Below, in pieces: positions 11,190 to 24,149 of a stretch of 64,000 nucleotides of DNA (positions are counted from its first letter, which is position 1; each line of letters starts with the position of its first letter). The notes below the pieces were generated by a model. The model saw nothing but the letters and a program-made list of their open reading frames with translations. It was not told where the DNA came from and did not search any database. This DNA comes from Torreya grandis (lineage: Eukaryota > Streptophyta > Pinopsida > Cupressales > Taxaceae), in contig JARHVA010000593.1 of NCBI GenBank assembly GCA_037957365.1, positions 1-64,000 on the forward strand, given 5' to 3'. The position numbers were made by a program, and so were the translations under genes.

Positions 11190-12789
11190 TAATGGAAAAG
11201 GTGACAAACTTGCATCTCATTTTGTAAGTTTTATTTGTACTTTTTCTCCAATTGTTGCTACTCTATCTTTGAAGTTTAGTTTCATTTAGATTAGATTAGA
11301 ATTTATTTGTATATTTTTTATTAGCTATCTTGCATTCTATATTTTATGATTATACATTTGAGCATGCCTAATAAGACCTTGTCCCTTATCTTTTACATCA
11401 TAGGTGCATCTAAGAAGTCATTTAGTTGTTTTTTATTGATATTTTTTATGCATGTACATTTAAAACTTATTTTGGAGTTTGTTGTTTACTATTTCAAGTT
11501 ATTTTTTTGATTTTTCTAGATCATTGTGCATGAACCTATAGAACAATGAATTCATCATGTAAAATAATGAATTCATCTTGTAGAATAATGATTTCATTAC
11601 AACAAAAAACAATTTTTTTCTATACTATTTTTATTTACTTAGTTATAGTTTTTTGTTTTTCTAACAATTCTTGAGTGTTTTTGGCCTGTTTAACCCCCTA
11701 ATGTCCTACTTCTTATTTTATGTTTAACTTATTTTTTTAGAAAAGTGAAATCATTTCATAATTCGATGAAATAACTCAAAACTTTAGTAAAATTATCTCA
11801 AACTTTGGAAAAATCATTCTAAATTTTGAAAAAATCATCTAAAACTACAATGAAATCTTTTTTGTGAGTTTTTTATTTCAAATTTTAGTTTTCTAGTTTT
11901 TTGGTTTTACTAACTATTAATGAATTCATTGTTTTCTCTAACTATAGAACAATGAAATCATCTCATAATTTTAATTTTATATGTTTTTTTGTATCTTTTA
12001 CTAATTTTTTATAAGTTGTCTTGACCTTCCATCCATACAAAAGACTTCTCATAGTTTATTTACAACCTACTAGTCAAAGACAAACCAATAAAAATTTAAC
12101 TAAGTAAAAATTTAAATTATTTTTTAACATTCTTACTTTTTATTAAGTTTTTTAACACTTTTCTATTTTAACATTTTTAATAGTAATTAGCAAATATTTT
12201 TTCAAAGTCATTTAAATTTTTCCTTTCAATCATTTGTTTGTTTTTCTCTGGTCACATCTATGGAGTTACATTGGTAACAATACTCAGAAAATTAGAAACA
12301 ACATTTGTAAATTTTATTAGCCAAGATCAACTTGTATGTGTGATATTATCTTAGTGTCACATGGTGATATATAAAAATTGAAGGTAAGTATTAGTATTTT
12401 TTATTTTAATTTTATTAGGGGATCTATCGGCTGTGGATTTCACCACTAGATGGTAGGTCAAACCTTATGTTCCAGTGGGGTATATAAATTAAGTTAGGTT
12501 TATCATTATTGATTAAGCAGTGTTACATTTTAAGAATTCCATGAATCGCTTACATGCTTCAATATATAGGCCTTAGATATCATGACTTGAAGTTTTATTT
12601 TATTGATGTCAACACACTAAAATATTTTGCATATGTTGAGCACATTGGATTAAACCCATTTGTGTGCATCCATCAAATCAACGTATTCCACATTTTAGGC
12701 CCCATCATATCGAAAGGTATATAGAGAACTCCCCTAAAAAAAATTATTTAAACCTCAAGCCTAGGAAATTCATTCCTACCATCTAATTT
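11190..12789. other. AT-rich interval with short degenerate repeats
   Basis: No gene was recognised. At 11541-11600 a unit like agaacaatgaattcatcatg is repeated three times in tandem with changes, and at 11744-11870 words such as aaaatcatct, aaactttg and gaaatcat recur. The region lies between the LTR-like block and the 3' end of copia element H. Confidence 0.4.
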
Positions 12790-13155
12790 TTAATGTATTG
12801 ATTAATGTTTAGCACCAAGAAGATATAGAGGGAAAAAAAATTATATTCATTCCAATAAAATGAAATAAGTTTATAGAGATTTATTTATACAAAAATATAT
12901 GCTCTTAATAGTCCCAATAAATTAGGGTGGGAATTATTAGGCAAAACCACCTAACTCCTAAATAATCATCTAGGTAAAACAACATGCCTAGATTAGACAA
13001 AAATCAGATACAATGCTTAAAATAATTTAACTACCTATTTACGGTTACCTATGGTGAGTAATGACAATTTACTCACATTTATTATTTTCTATTATATACT
13101 ATGATCAATTAAATATTACTCATTTATTTATAATCATGTATTAATCACCCTAATA
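12790..13155 (-). repeat. Tentative 3' LTR of element H
   Basis: The last RNase H codons of H are followed on the minus strand by AAAGGGTGAATATTAGGGTG, a polypurine-like tract and a probable decayed TGTTAGGG LTR start. Further on a TATA-like TATAAATAAATCTCTATAA occurs near 12880-12900. Without a second copy the ends are uncertain. Confidence 0.35.
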
Positions 13156-14680
13156 TTCACCCTTTAATTCAACATTATCTCAAGTGGATAGGAGAGAAAT
13201 TCTTTGAATGCCTTAAAAAAAATTCGTGCAAATGCTTTAGTAAAAATGTTTGTACATTTTTTATCTATCAGGAAATGCTAAAGCTAGATGTTTTTGTTCT
13301 AAACATGTTTGAGGATGAAATGAACTTGAACCTCAATGTGTTTATTGAGTTCATGAAATAATAGATTGCAAATAAGCTTCACTAGTCCTCCAGTGTCTAC
13401 ATTAAGAATTATTGGTTAATTCTATGGTAATCCAAATCGTTCAAGTATATGTCTGAGCCAAATCACTTAACAAAGATCTCCTCCTATGGATCGATATTTT
13501 GATTATTTGGAGGACATTGAAACATTAATTTAATTCTTACTCCCCCATGATATTAGTCTAGATCCCAAAAAGAATACAAATATAGAAGTGGATTTCCATC
13601 ATCAATGATTCTTGCATGATTTGACTCTGAGTATCTTGTCAAGAAGAAGTTATCCTTCTTCTTGTATTCTAGGCCAAAATCCATAGTTCTTCTAATGTAC
13701 CTTAATAATCACTTTATTTCTTTCCAATGACTAATCTTAGGCTCTTGCATGAACCTTAAGAGATAACTAATAGCATAGATAATGGCTGGCGTATTTTAGG
13801 TTAGATAAATGAGACTTCTTATCAAATTTCAATATAGAGTTGCATTTAACTATGATGATGGATCTGCTTGAGACAACTGATTTTTTATCTCCATAGGTGT
13901 GGTAATTGGTTTCTTATTCTCTTGGCATATTTGAGTTGAGATACAAAAATGTGATTTTCTCTATGCCAAACTTCTATCACAAGACAATAATATAGAAGCT
14001 AGAGATTTATCATGTCAAATGATCAATTTATATCTTTCTTTGTTGATTCAATCATCTTCACTAAACTACCAGTGATGACTAAATCATCAACATATAAAAC
14101 TACAATTATTATCTCCCCCCTTTGCTATTTGAGGTAGAGATTTATATCATATAGACTCTTTTTGAATCCATGTTTTAAGAGATGTTCATCAATCTTGATA
14201 TACCATGTCCTGGGAGCCTATTTAAAACCATACAATGATTTGACAAGTTTACAAACTTTATCTTCATTTCAATATTTAAAAAAACCATCTGGTTGAGTTA
14301 TGTATCCTTCTCATTATAAGTCCCTATTAAGGAAGGTACTTTTCAAATCTATTTGATGGACTTTCCATCCAAACTATATAACTAGAGAAAAAATCATCCT
14401 GATAGTTTTGATCTTTGTTGTGGGAGAAATTGTCTCCTCATAGTCAATGCCTTCTTTCTGAGCATACCCCTTCACAACTAGTCTTGACTTGTGCCTATTG
14501 AGACTTATATCTACTTTTTATTTCATGTTTAAGATCCATTTACATTTGGTTGGCTTCTTCCCTAGTGGAAGATCTATAAGTTGTCATGTTTTATTTTTCA
14601 TCAGTGAATTATATTCTGCATCCATAACATATTTCCAATGTTTCAACTATAGGGCTTCCTGAACTATAGAGGCCCAACAA
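13125..14680 (-). pseudogene. Copia H reverse transcriptase and RNase H
   Basis: This domain copies element RNA into DNA. Most of RT reads in one minus-strand frame with scattered stops: KHWKYVMDAEYNSLMKNKT (near 14600), then RLVVKGYAQKEGIDYEET (14430-14490), KVHQIDLKSTFLN (14330-14370), KSLYGFK*APRTWYIKIDEH (14180-14260) and the catalytic box LYVDDLVITGS (14070-14100). The YVDD at 14083-14094 is intact. The C-terminal end of RNase H and pol reads NIFTKAFARIFFKAFKEF (13190-13250), then PLEIMLN and a stop, the standard Ty1/copia terminus. Stops sit at probable Gln and Trp positions. The element is inactive as it stands. Confidence 0.88.
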
Positions 14681-14899
14681 ATTCAACAAATATACTTATT
14701 AAGGCTAAATTGACCTCACCATAAGCCATACTATGAGTCCTTGGTCGAGTGGTGGATGTGTTTGGAATACCATCCATGAGTGTATTTGTATACCATTTAG
14801 GCATATGTTGAGTAGTTCTTGTGGGTGGTAGAGATGCACCATTATTCCTATCATCATTACTGTATTCATTTGGGAGATTAAAATATTCTATATTTTATA

Positions 14900-15990
14900 T
14901 GGGACTAATTTATTTATCAAGTGCACTTGTATAAGGATATTCTACTTCTTCTTTTCAAAGAACTCAACATCCATGCTAGTGTAGATTTGTCTAGTTTTTG
15001 GATCCATGAGTCTATAGACAAGTGCTTCTTCATTTTACCCTAAGAACACATATTTTTTGGCTTTCATATCAATTTTAGTCTATTCCACTTTGTGAATGTG
15101 CATATTTGATTGGTATACAAAAACTCAAAGCTGTGTTATAGATGGATATTTTCCTAACCAAGATTCATGTAGAGTTGTTCCATCAAGAGCTATAGTGAGT
15201 ACTCTATTGAGTAAATATATAGAAGTTTTAATAGTTTCTACCCTAAATGCCTTTGTCAATCTTGAATCATGTATTATACATCACACTATCTATACTATAG
15301 TATGATTCCTCCATTCAGCAACTACATTTTGTTGTGGTGTATACAGAGGTTCTATTTGATGGAAAATGCCATTTTCTTGTAAAAAATATTTAAACTCATT
15401 ATCGATCAATTCCCCCCATGATCTGAGTAGAGGATATTAATTTTAATAACCAGATTTTGTTTCAACAACCACTTTAAATTTCTTGAAAGTTTTAAAAGCT
15501 TTAATATTTGGATTCACATAGTAGACCCACATTTTTTTGGAATAATCATCAATAGAGATCATAAAGTATTTAAGTCTAACATGGAAAGGTGTTATTGATT
15601 CACATAGATCAGTGTAAACCAAATCAAGTTTACCATTGGATATATAGGTACTATTCTAAAATGGGATTCAATTTTGCTTTCTTTCTAAAAAATCATGATA
15701 TTTGTATGTACCCTTTTTAAGAGGTGGTAAAGCTCTTACCATGTTGTAGCAGTGCAGTGTGTCAAGATATCAAAAACTAATGTGGCCAAATCTTCTATGC
15801 CATAATTGTAATGAGTATATGTCCTTTTTTATGAGTGATTGATTACTTTTTAAAATGAAATCAAGCTGAAATATACTATTCACATTAGATTCTTGTGCAA
15901 CATTTTTTAAGTTTCTTGATTTGTCTTTGATCAAACACAGTTTATTTCCATTTTTACAGTTAAAATCAATCTTCAAATTATGGTGTAAGA
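14900..15990 (-). pseudogene. Copia H pre-integrase zinc region and integrase core
   Basis: The GAG-pre-integrase segment ends LQLWHRRFGHIS (15772-15810), matching the family's conserved WHxRxGH. The integrase core follows: GKLDLVYTDLCES (near 15600-15640; the first catalytic Asp is in YTD), then FMISIDDYSKKMWVYYV (15520-15575). After a frameshift near 15435 comes NEFKYFLQENGIFHQIEPLYTPQQN (15310-15400), with the region of the catalytic Glu degraded to VVAEWRN. Between 14680 and 15300 the linker is poorly preserved. The domain order and sequence are typical of Ty1/copia. Confidence 0.85.
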
Positions 15991-16014
15991 GTTGACACTA
16001 ACAATAAGTTTTTG

Positions 16015-16225
16015 GTTAAACTAGGTGCATAGATAACATCAATGATTTTACATGTTTGTGTGCCTAGGGCTAAGGTAATGTTTCCAATTCCTTACACACT
16101 ATATGAGGTATCATCACCCAAATAAACATGATTTTTATTGGGTGTGTCCTTCAAAGTGAAAAACCAATATTTTTTACATGTCATGTGTTTGGTTACACCC
16201 GAGTCAACATGCCATATGTCACTTT
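16015..16225 (-). pseudogene. Copia H aspartic protease
   Basis: The minus strand reads DIWHVDSGVTKHMTCKKYW and continues through YLGDDTSYSV*GIGNI to VIYAPSLTKNLLLVS. This is the copia retropepsin with the catalytic Asp-Ser-Gly present (DSGVTKHM in place of the common DSGATKHM). It precedes pre-integrase, as expected in this superfamily. One stop interrupts it. Confidence 0.85.
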
Positions 16226-16229
16226 GTGA

Positions 16230-16543
16230 TGTGGATTCATCATGGAGATCAATAGAGTAAAAGAATTCATCTTCATCATCATGTTCTTGTTCAATAATAT
16301 TTCTTTATTATTTTGATTTCTTATGCTGAGTCCTCTTTTCAAATCCATGTGGCTTACTAAATGAGCTAGGGGATGATTGTTGGTTAGTAGACTTTTGACC
16401 ACTAGAAGATCTTTTTTAAGGTATTATACCAATAATATTTTAGGTCATGTCCCTAATGACCATAAATGAGACATTATTTATGTTATTTTCCTCCTTTTGA
16501 ATTTTACCTTGGATTATATTTTGATGAATATTTGACTAGTTTC
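16230..16543 (-). pseudogene. Copia H gag C-terminal part with zinc knuckle
   Basis: A decayed CCHC knuckle reads CLIYGH*GHDLKYYWYNTLKK near 16425-16485, where two of the Cys are now Tyr. It is followed by a Ser/Lys/His-rich linker leading to the protease. The reading frame is cut at 16543 by the LTR of the inserted array and resumes at 32537. Confidence 0.7.
16539..16543. other. Probable target-site duplication of the array (with 32537-32541)
   Basis: GTTTC at this edge and GATTC at 32537-32541 differ by one base. The gag frame of element H resumes across the pair. Confidence 0.45.
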
Positions 16544-17727
16544 TATGATCTAAAAATTTGACTCAAGAGAGGATAGTTAGTACGGTGTTAGTTCCAAAAT
16601 AAAATAAACACACTAATAGTATAACATCTCTAGGCCTAGACACTAGGGAGAGTTTAGTTAACAAAAAAAATGACAAACACAAATAAATAGAAAGGAGTAA
16701 AACACAAGAATTAATTCACCTTCCTTAGATGCTCCAAATGTCTTTGTAATGGTGGCTTACTCATCTTGTGCTCATGAATTCTTTGGAAATGGAGGCTTAG
16801 CTACCTCCATCTCTCCTTGGCACCTTTAGCTTATGGCTTGGCTTGGATTCAATTTGGCATTATAAATTTTCATAATAAAGTCTTTGAAGATATTTGATCA
16901 TAATAACTTTGCACCAAAATATCTTAGAAATGATGTTCATGGCCTCTCTATTTATAAATTTTTGAGAATGTCTAAAATCAACCTAAACCATCCATCTTAA
17001 GATTGAGATGTGTGGTTGAGGATTAATTCAATTTTTATAATTAATTTTATAATTATCCTCATTATGAAATTGGAATAAGGAAAAATTAAGAGGCATGGAG
17101 GGCATCATAGAAGGCATTGATGAGGCATGGAGGGCATGAATCTTAATATTTATGGCATTTATGGCCTATGGATGTCTTCCCAAAAAATGAGGTCACTTGA
17201 TGATGCAGATATTCAATATTCATTTCTAAAAATAATTATTCAAAAAAATTTCATGGAATTATTAATTATGCCTCTAATTTGGTTTAATTAGATCTTAAGC
17301 ATGTTTAAGCACTTTGTGCACAAATCACTCAAATTGATCAGAATGCCTTGTTATTGGTCCAAAATTTGACTGGATTAGAATTGGAAAGCAATGTCAGATG
17401 TATTGGATCTGTTATCCCATTTAGGATGTTACTAATAAAAAATAACAAAGGCATGTGTCTTATGTAAGAGATTTGATAGGAAGGAGAAATCTAGAGCACC
17501 TAGGTATAAAATTGGCATTTTGACTCGAAATGATTTGATCAAAGTTAGCTGGCCCATAAATTGCATTACCCCATTTAGAGACACCCTAGCTATAATTGGC
17601 ACTTAAATATATCAATTTCAACTCATTTAGCATATTTTAGTGTTTTTAGGCCAAATTGTGCATTTTAAGTAAAAATTGGCCAAAATATTGGTTGGAGGTT
17701 ATCGGTGGCTAGTTTTAGGTGTCTAAA
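16544..17727 (-). repeat. Array LTR, 3' copy
   Basis: This 1.18-kb LTR matches the other two along its whole length. On the minus strand it carries a TATA-like motif (TTATAAATAGAGAGG, near 16946-16959). A decayed start TTTAGACACC replaces TGTAGACACC. An internal palindrome-like catcttaagattgagatg lies near 16993. Confidence 0.85.
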
Positions 17728-18010
17728 ATTTTCCCTTGTTTGGGAAGATGTTACAAACTATAGGAAAAGCAATGTCTTCTGAAAGAATGAGAAATAAACT
17801 ATATGCCAAAATGTAGATGATGGTTGAAGAAAAAAATTCCAAATGGTTTTAGGAATCTTATGATGATGCCCCCTTGAGGGAGTGGCCATCACATTTGTTG
17901 ATGGATGATCCCTCAAAAAGAAGCAAGAAGAATGGTGGAATTAACCCATGGTTGAGATTAATCTAAATGAGAAAATGCTTGCATGCATTGATTTAAAAAG
18001 ATTAATAATT

Positions 18011-19240
18011 TTCCCAAAGGTGGTTATAATCAAGAATAAAATTCAAATAATGATTTGCCGATAGGTAGTTATAATCATTAAGAGGATCTAAATTGGCTAA
18101 AGATGATTATGCCCTAATTAGGGTTGATTAACAAGCATAACTTAAGGATATAACATGGAAAACAAATTAAAGATGAGTGGGTGCAAAGTGATGAAATGGA
18201 TGAATAGAAGAATATGATTGATTAGTGTGAATGATTTAGTTGTACCTATCAATGAGGAGATGCTCATCCTAAATAACAATGATACAACTAGAATGGACAA
18301 TGGGTAAATTTGATCAAGGGTGAGATGGGAGAATTTTCCACGGTATCAATGAGAAACTTCTACAACTCCATTTATTGTAAACCTTTTTGAAGCTGATTTT
18401 TGTTATAGCATGTGATGGTAGGCTTCATGATATAACACCATGAAAACTTGGTCAAAATATGCATAAGGACTGACTCCCAATCTAATAAACACTCAAAAAT
18501 AATACACCAATGATAAAAACCATGAATGAATATGGATAGACTCAAGAATATGTTCTCAAGGAATCACCCAATGAAAACATAAAGATTGCATCAAGGCAAC
18601 AATGCTAGAAGCAAATAAATATGCAAGTAAACAAATAAACAAACAACCTAAAATAAAAAAATAAATAGAAAGCCTTAAAAAAAGTAAAAAAAAATCATCC
18701 TAATAATTACCATGCCCTAGTAAGGTAGATTAGAGATAATTGACTAGGCTTAGATAAGACATGTTTTTGGATTTTTTAAATGCTATGAATGTTTTTGGCA
18801 TTTTGAGGTTTCTTAACTCATTAGAGAATGACAAGATACTTACTCATAAAATGGTGAGAGAATTTGGCTAAGGTTACTCATAAAACAATGAGAGCATATG
18901 GAAAGGGTGACTGAGGTGACCTCAACATGAATTGAGTATGACCCACATAGTCTTTAAATGACTTTAAGTCATAGTAATTATATCCACACAAAAGGTAGGG
19001 AAAAACCAACTAGGTCCTAACAAGTTCTCAAATTTGGTAAATAGCTAGTCAAATAAATTTAGTAATGGCAAGGTGATGTGGCAATGCATGATATATAAGT
19101 GTTGACCCTAGTTTGCCTATAGGTAGTTATAAATAATATATAACGACATAGGTCAATGATAATAATTTATCCATTAATGATTATAATTAGTAGCAAGACT
19201 GGTGAAACATTGATTTATCTATAGGTAATTATAATCAAAC
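18011..19240 (-). repeat. Dispersed array of TTTGCCCATAGGTGGTTATA-like motifs (internal 1)
   Basis: Copies start near 18011, 18054, 19112, 19166 and 19213, in pairs or triplets ~45-50 bp apart, each reading like ttcccaaaggtggttataat or tttgcctataggtagttata. The same array occurs in internal 2 at 25876, 25922, 26496, 26549 and 26597. It lies in the 3' part of the interior. Its role is unknown. Confidence 0.6.
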
Positions 19241-20109
19241 TCACATAAATAAGCTTGATACAGGATGGAAAATGAAATATATCTTACTAAATCAACTGTC
19301 ACACTAATTTCATAGACTATCATTGTAAACATAGATTGGATTGATTGTTAAAACTTAATTGGAATCCTTTTACAAAAAGTGTAGGAAGAACCAAATGAAC
19401 CAAGAACAAAACAAGATTGGGTAAGATGAATAAAAATAGTCTTTGGTCTAGATATGAATGGAATGATAGGATGGTATGGTCTTGCTAAGGATAATGATGG
19501 TTTTTGGATAGATTGGATAAAATGGTAAGAGGGTTTCCCTCATGTGATGGGGTAAATAGAAGGATACGTGACAATGGCAAAATGATATGTAACAATGGCA
19601 ATGGCATGGTACATGTTTTTAGCCTGGTGTCATTTTTTATTCTATTTTTCCTATTGATGGGGAGATACATGTCCTAATCAAAAAATGATACAAATAGAAT
19701 ACTTGATTATGTTAATTTCTATCCCACACCTCATTTGAATAACTATTATATCAAGAACTACTTACAGATTTGGATGCTAAGAATATTTTTGTGTTCTTCT
19801 TTGGTCATTGATTCTGATTCCTTTAAGCATTAACACAAGGTATATTTGTAGCCTCTACAAAGGAAAGTGTGTCCATGGATGGTAAACAAGGACAAATAAT
19901 GGATGGTAGGTTTGATTCTAAAATAGAATGGTAGATGATAATGGAATGTATAATGGTGGCAAAATAAATGAAGATCAAGACTTTCAGTCATACATAATAT
20001 TTTTGATACTAGATTCAACATAACTTTTGTTGTGGTAGGTCAAAAACTTGTTCTCTCGATAGGACCACTAGATTTTTTTGTTGTTTAATCTTGAGAGTAG
20101 CTACCATCT

Positions 20110-22023
20110 GATTAGGCTATAGATTAGAAGCTATTTTGATTTGATATTTGATTTTATATTCATCAAGTAGTGAAAAAAAATTGTGCTCAGATATTAGTGC
20201 CTAAATGAGGTTTTCACCAATAAATTTATCTTGATTGTCCCGTAGTGCTTTCAGAAATGTTTCACTAATAAACATTGGATTTTGACTTTGATTTTCTTCT
20301 AACACTTCTAAAAAAGTTTCAATAGAATATGTTGTGTTGTGATTTTGATTGTCCCCTAGCACCTCTAAAAAGGTTCCACTAGAAGAGTGTTCTTCTACTA
20401 TATGAATGTGGTCTTGGACTTCTTTCTCTTCTTCAATTGCTATGTCACCATGGATGCCGTTTAATAAAGTGTGATTCTATCGATCTCAATCAACACTTGT
20501 GAGAGATAGAATGTAAATAATATGGCTATTTTGGTTGATGGTAATGGCTTTTATAATGGTAATGGAATTGGTAGAGGTTTCATAACCCTCATAAAAGATA
20601 CTAGGAAAACTTGTGTCAAAGCCAAAGTACTCATCCTCAAAAACTGTAGAAGGATCACAAATGTATTTAAATTGATCTGCAAGGCATGAATAACCAATGT
20701 TGTAATAGCCATGAACATATTCTTCTTTTGAATCTGATTTTGACTCAATGAACCCTGAAATCAATGTTGAGACTGAGGTTGATTATGATTTTGATGCTAA
20801 ATTTGATGTTGATTCAAAACTAGAACCTAAATCTAACTCTGATTCTTTATCTGATGGGTAATTTGTTACAATGATGTCTTGTTAAATATTTGGTTTTGGA
20901 AAAGTAATGATCTATTATGTCATAATGGGATCCACAAAGATTGGTTTGTCAAAGTGGATCTCATCTATAATTGGAAAAAGGTCAAGAGACAACTCCTTAG
21001 AAACTAGTTTGCCAATAGGAGGATCTTGAAATATAGGCATATGGTCAAGGTAATGTTTTTACTAAAGGCATTTATAATCATTAAGACGTGACTCAACAAA
21101 GACTAACTCATTAGTATGATACTCCTTGACAACTAATATAGGATCAATTAGTGATTCATCACATGTTAACTTATCATAAGTGGTTGGTTCAACAAAAACA
21201 TCTCAGATTGGTTGGTTGTCTTGGCTTTGATTTTCAATGAGTTGGAAAATAATAGTTTTGAACATAGCTTGGTCTTTGAATGATTGGATCGACTGAGGTT
21301 TGGATGGGATTGGTACTAGATGAGGAATGACTTGTGGTTGGATAATAGTAGGGCATTGGGGTGCATGATTACTTGTATGAGCCAAAGGACAAAGTCTTGA
21401 GATGGTAATGATAGGGCATTGTGGGGCTTGATTGCTTTTGCAAGCCAAAGGACTAGGTCTTAGAATGATGAAGGAGTTTTGTGGAGCTTGATTGCTCACA
21501 CTAACCAAATGATGATGGTTTGGTATAGAAATGGTTGGGCATTGTGGAGTTTGGTTGCTCACACAAACCAAAGGATGAGGTCTTGGTATGGGAATGGTGT
21601 GACATTGTGGTCTTGGAATAGAAATGGTATGATGTGATGGAACCTGATTACTCACATAAACCAAAGCATCCAAGTCTTCCTCATAAATCATATCATCCCA
21701 ATTGTGAGTTGGCTCATAAGCTAGTTCTTGACTGTGTTCTATGTATTAATTATTGAAAAGAGGGTATGGATTCATATCCCAAATAATATTATCTATAGTT
21801 GGCCTTTAAATTATTCCTCACAAGCCTCTTCATGCCAATCAAGGTCTTGATTTGGATTTTATAGATTTTGACAATGTCTCCCATATGGATTATTGTAGGG
21901 AGAATAATAAAAATCCTTAGAAAATATTTCTTTATAGGGGTTCCTAGTGGGATTTTGTGTATCCATTCTATCATAATTTGGATTGTACATTACTCTACCA
22001 TAGGTGTAGCTAGACATATCCAT
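20110..22023 (-). pseudogene. Decayed repeat-rich acidic protein of the array, copy 1
   Basis: I do not recognise this protein. From an ATG at 22021-22023 the minus strand reads MDMSSYTYGRVMYNPNYDRM, a Tyr/Asn/Pro-rich start continuing through NPTRNPYKEIFSKDFYYSPY. An acidic NWDDMIYEEDLDALVYVSNQ segment (~21650-21700) leads into five tandem ~21-residue units with consensus SNQAPQCPTI-I-RPHPL (21220-21660). A Ser/Asp/Glu-rich part follows (SELDLGSSFESTSN and FIESKSDSKEEYVHGYYN, 20700-20850). Three units like ETFLEVL-DNQ-N come last (20200-20400). It is broken by stops and frameshifts. The same modules recur in copy 2 (27500-29398), so the ORF is a shared trait of the family. A gag-like role is conceivable, but no zinc knuckle or gag motif was seen. 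Confidence 0.55.
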
Positions 22024-24149
22024 GTAATTGATGAAAGCATCGAAATGAAAAGGCTTAGAGTTCTACAAACTCTAAAAAACTATGTCCAAAGGACAAATGG
22101 TTCAAGCTTAGTCTAACTTGGTCAAAAGGTGGATATTTATCTCCAATGTGGTCTAAAAGTGAAGATGTATCTCCAAAATGATTTATGCTAAAAATTGGCA
22201 TAAAATAGACTAACATCAAATGTCCAACGTCAAATGTCATATACATAAAAGGTTAAGTATCTGAATAAAAATTGGCATGTCAAAGGTCTAGGTCAAAGTG
22301 ATCCAAACAAGGTCTAAACTAGGAAAGGGAAAATTTGAGTTACTAGGTCTTTTGTCCAAACATGGAGTCAAAAGCTAGGCTCAAACAAATAGGCATGTGT
22401 TAGGACTCTTGACCAAACATCATCAAAAGCTAGACTTGAAATAGAGGTATCATGTGATTTGATTTAATCTAACAAGTTTATAAATAAGTTTGACATACAC
22501 CCGGCACACAGAATAAAACATAAACATGATTAGTTTACATAAGGCATAAGACAAAAGGCTCTTTGAAGAAAGACTATGTTTTCCCAAATAAGGACACAAA
22601 CAATGATGAGGATAGGCATGAAATAAACAAACCATCAATAGCTTTCAAATTTGGGTAATCGATTAACTGAAGTCATACAACCTAAAAGAGAAATATCTAT
22701 GTATCAACCCTATGAATTAAGACCTAAACAAAAATCAATCAATGTTTGAACCAAACTAGATAAGGTTAATTGAAAACTCAATTGTGAAAACTAGGATTTG
22801 ACCAAACAAGCTAGACAATATTAGACAACATGACAACACAAGACAAAGGTCCAAATGGTATACATGACATGGTTTGAAACAAATGGTTTTTGGTACAAGG
22901 TGAAATAAGTCTTAAAATAAATTAAGTAGAATAATAGCGTAATCATGCTTGAATAATGTGATCAATGCTATGTTTCAAAAACTTAAAAGGCTCAAAATGT
23001 TTTGACATGATTTGGGCAGCATAACGCTACCCTTCGTAACTCAAATGACACACATAAAAACAAGTTTATCAAAAATTTCAAGGCACAGTGTGGTGTAAAA
23101 TGGACAACATAATACCTCTTTAGATAAAAGAGTGACATATAAAAAATTGGTTTTGGCATGGCTTTATGAATAAACAAAAAAGTTTTAGTCTCAAAACATA
23201 CCAAACAAAAATGACCAAAATACACTAAGTATAATCATCCAAATCCTAGAAAGGGTATGGCAATGTGGGGTTAACTAAACTAGTAAGCTTTCAAATGTTT
23301 CTAAAGGAATCAATTGCACAATGATTTTCATGTCAAACAATACAAAAGACAAACATGAAAATTGGGTGATTGTGGCATTGGCTAGTTGTAAAAAGGTCTA
23401 GTCCTTTTTACAACCACTACATCTTTTTTTTTGCTCAGTGTAGTGTGATGTCCAAATGTAGATACGTCCCATTTGCAACTCAGAAGAAGTAAGTGAAGTC
23501 AATGCCGAGAGATGAAACCCCTAGTGAAAGCTTCCCTAAAAAACTTTTGGGAGGTAATGACATCCCCCTCATAAGATAATTTTGCATAAAAATAAAATAC
23601 TAAGAGAAATACTTTAAGGTCATTTTCAAGGTCACCCAAACTTTGACGAGTTTTTGGGGAGTGCTTTAGATGACATTATTTCTAAGCCTTAGACTAGTGT
23701 TTTTGTAATAGGAATGGCACTTTTGATTCTAAGGGTTCCCTAAAGGGGACAAAAAAAAGAGCATACATGTAACATCCCTCTTCTTTCCAAATAAAATTAA
23801 ATCAAGCAACTATTGAAGACAAAAATCTTAGAAAGATGAGTTCATTTTTAAGCCCAAATGAAAATGAGGTGGTGTTCATTTGACACCTTGGTCTTAATTG
23901 TAAATTTGAAAAGTATTGCTAAAATCACTTATTTAATCACCTTAAATTTTACTTTAAGCACTAAAATAAGGTTCCTAATTCATTTTAAAACATGTAAAAG
24001 GTGTTCTAAGCATGTTTTGAGCAAATGTCAAGCTTGGTCCTACATCAAATTTTTTATCATGTCCTTTAGCTTTGAATATCTTTTTGGTTTGAAATAATGA
24101 ACTTTAGAAAAAGAGGTCTCAGGTCTTTGTTTTAAGAAAAACACAGAGA

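Noticed and set aside
11541..11600. CRISPR-like short repeats
   Set aside because: Three adjacent imperfect copies with no spacers in AT-rich plant DNA; a minor tandem repeat.
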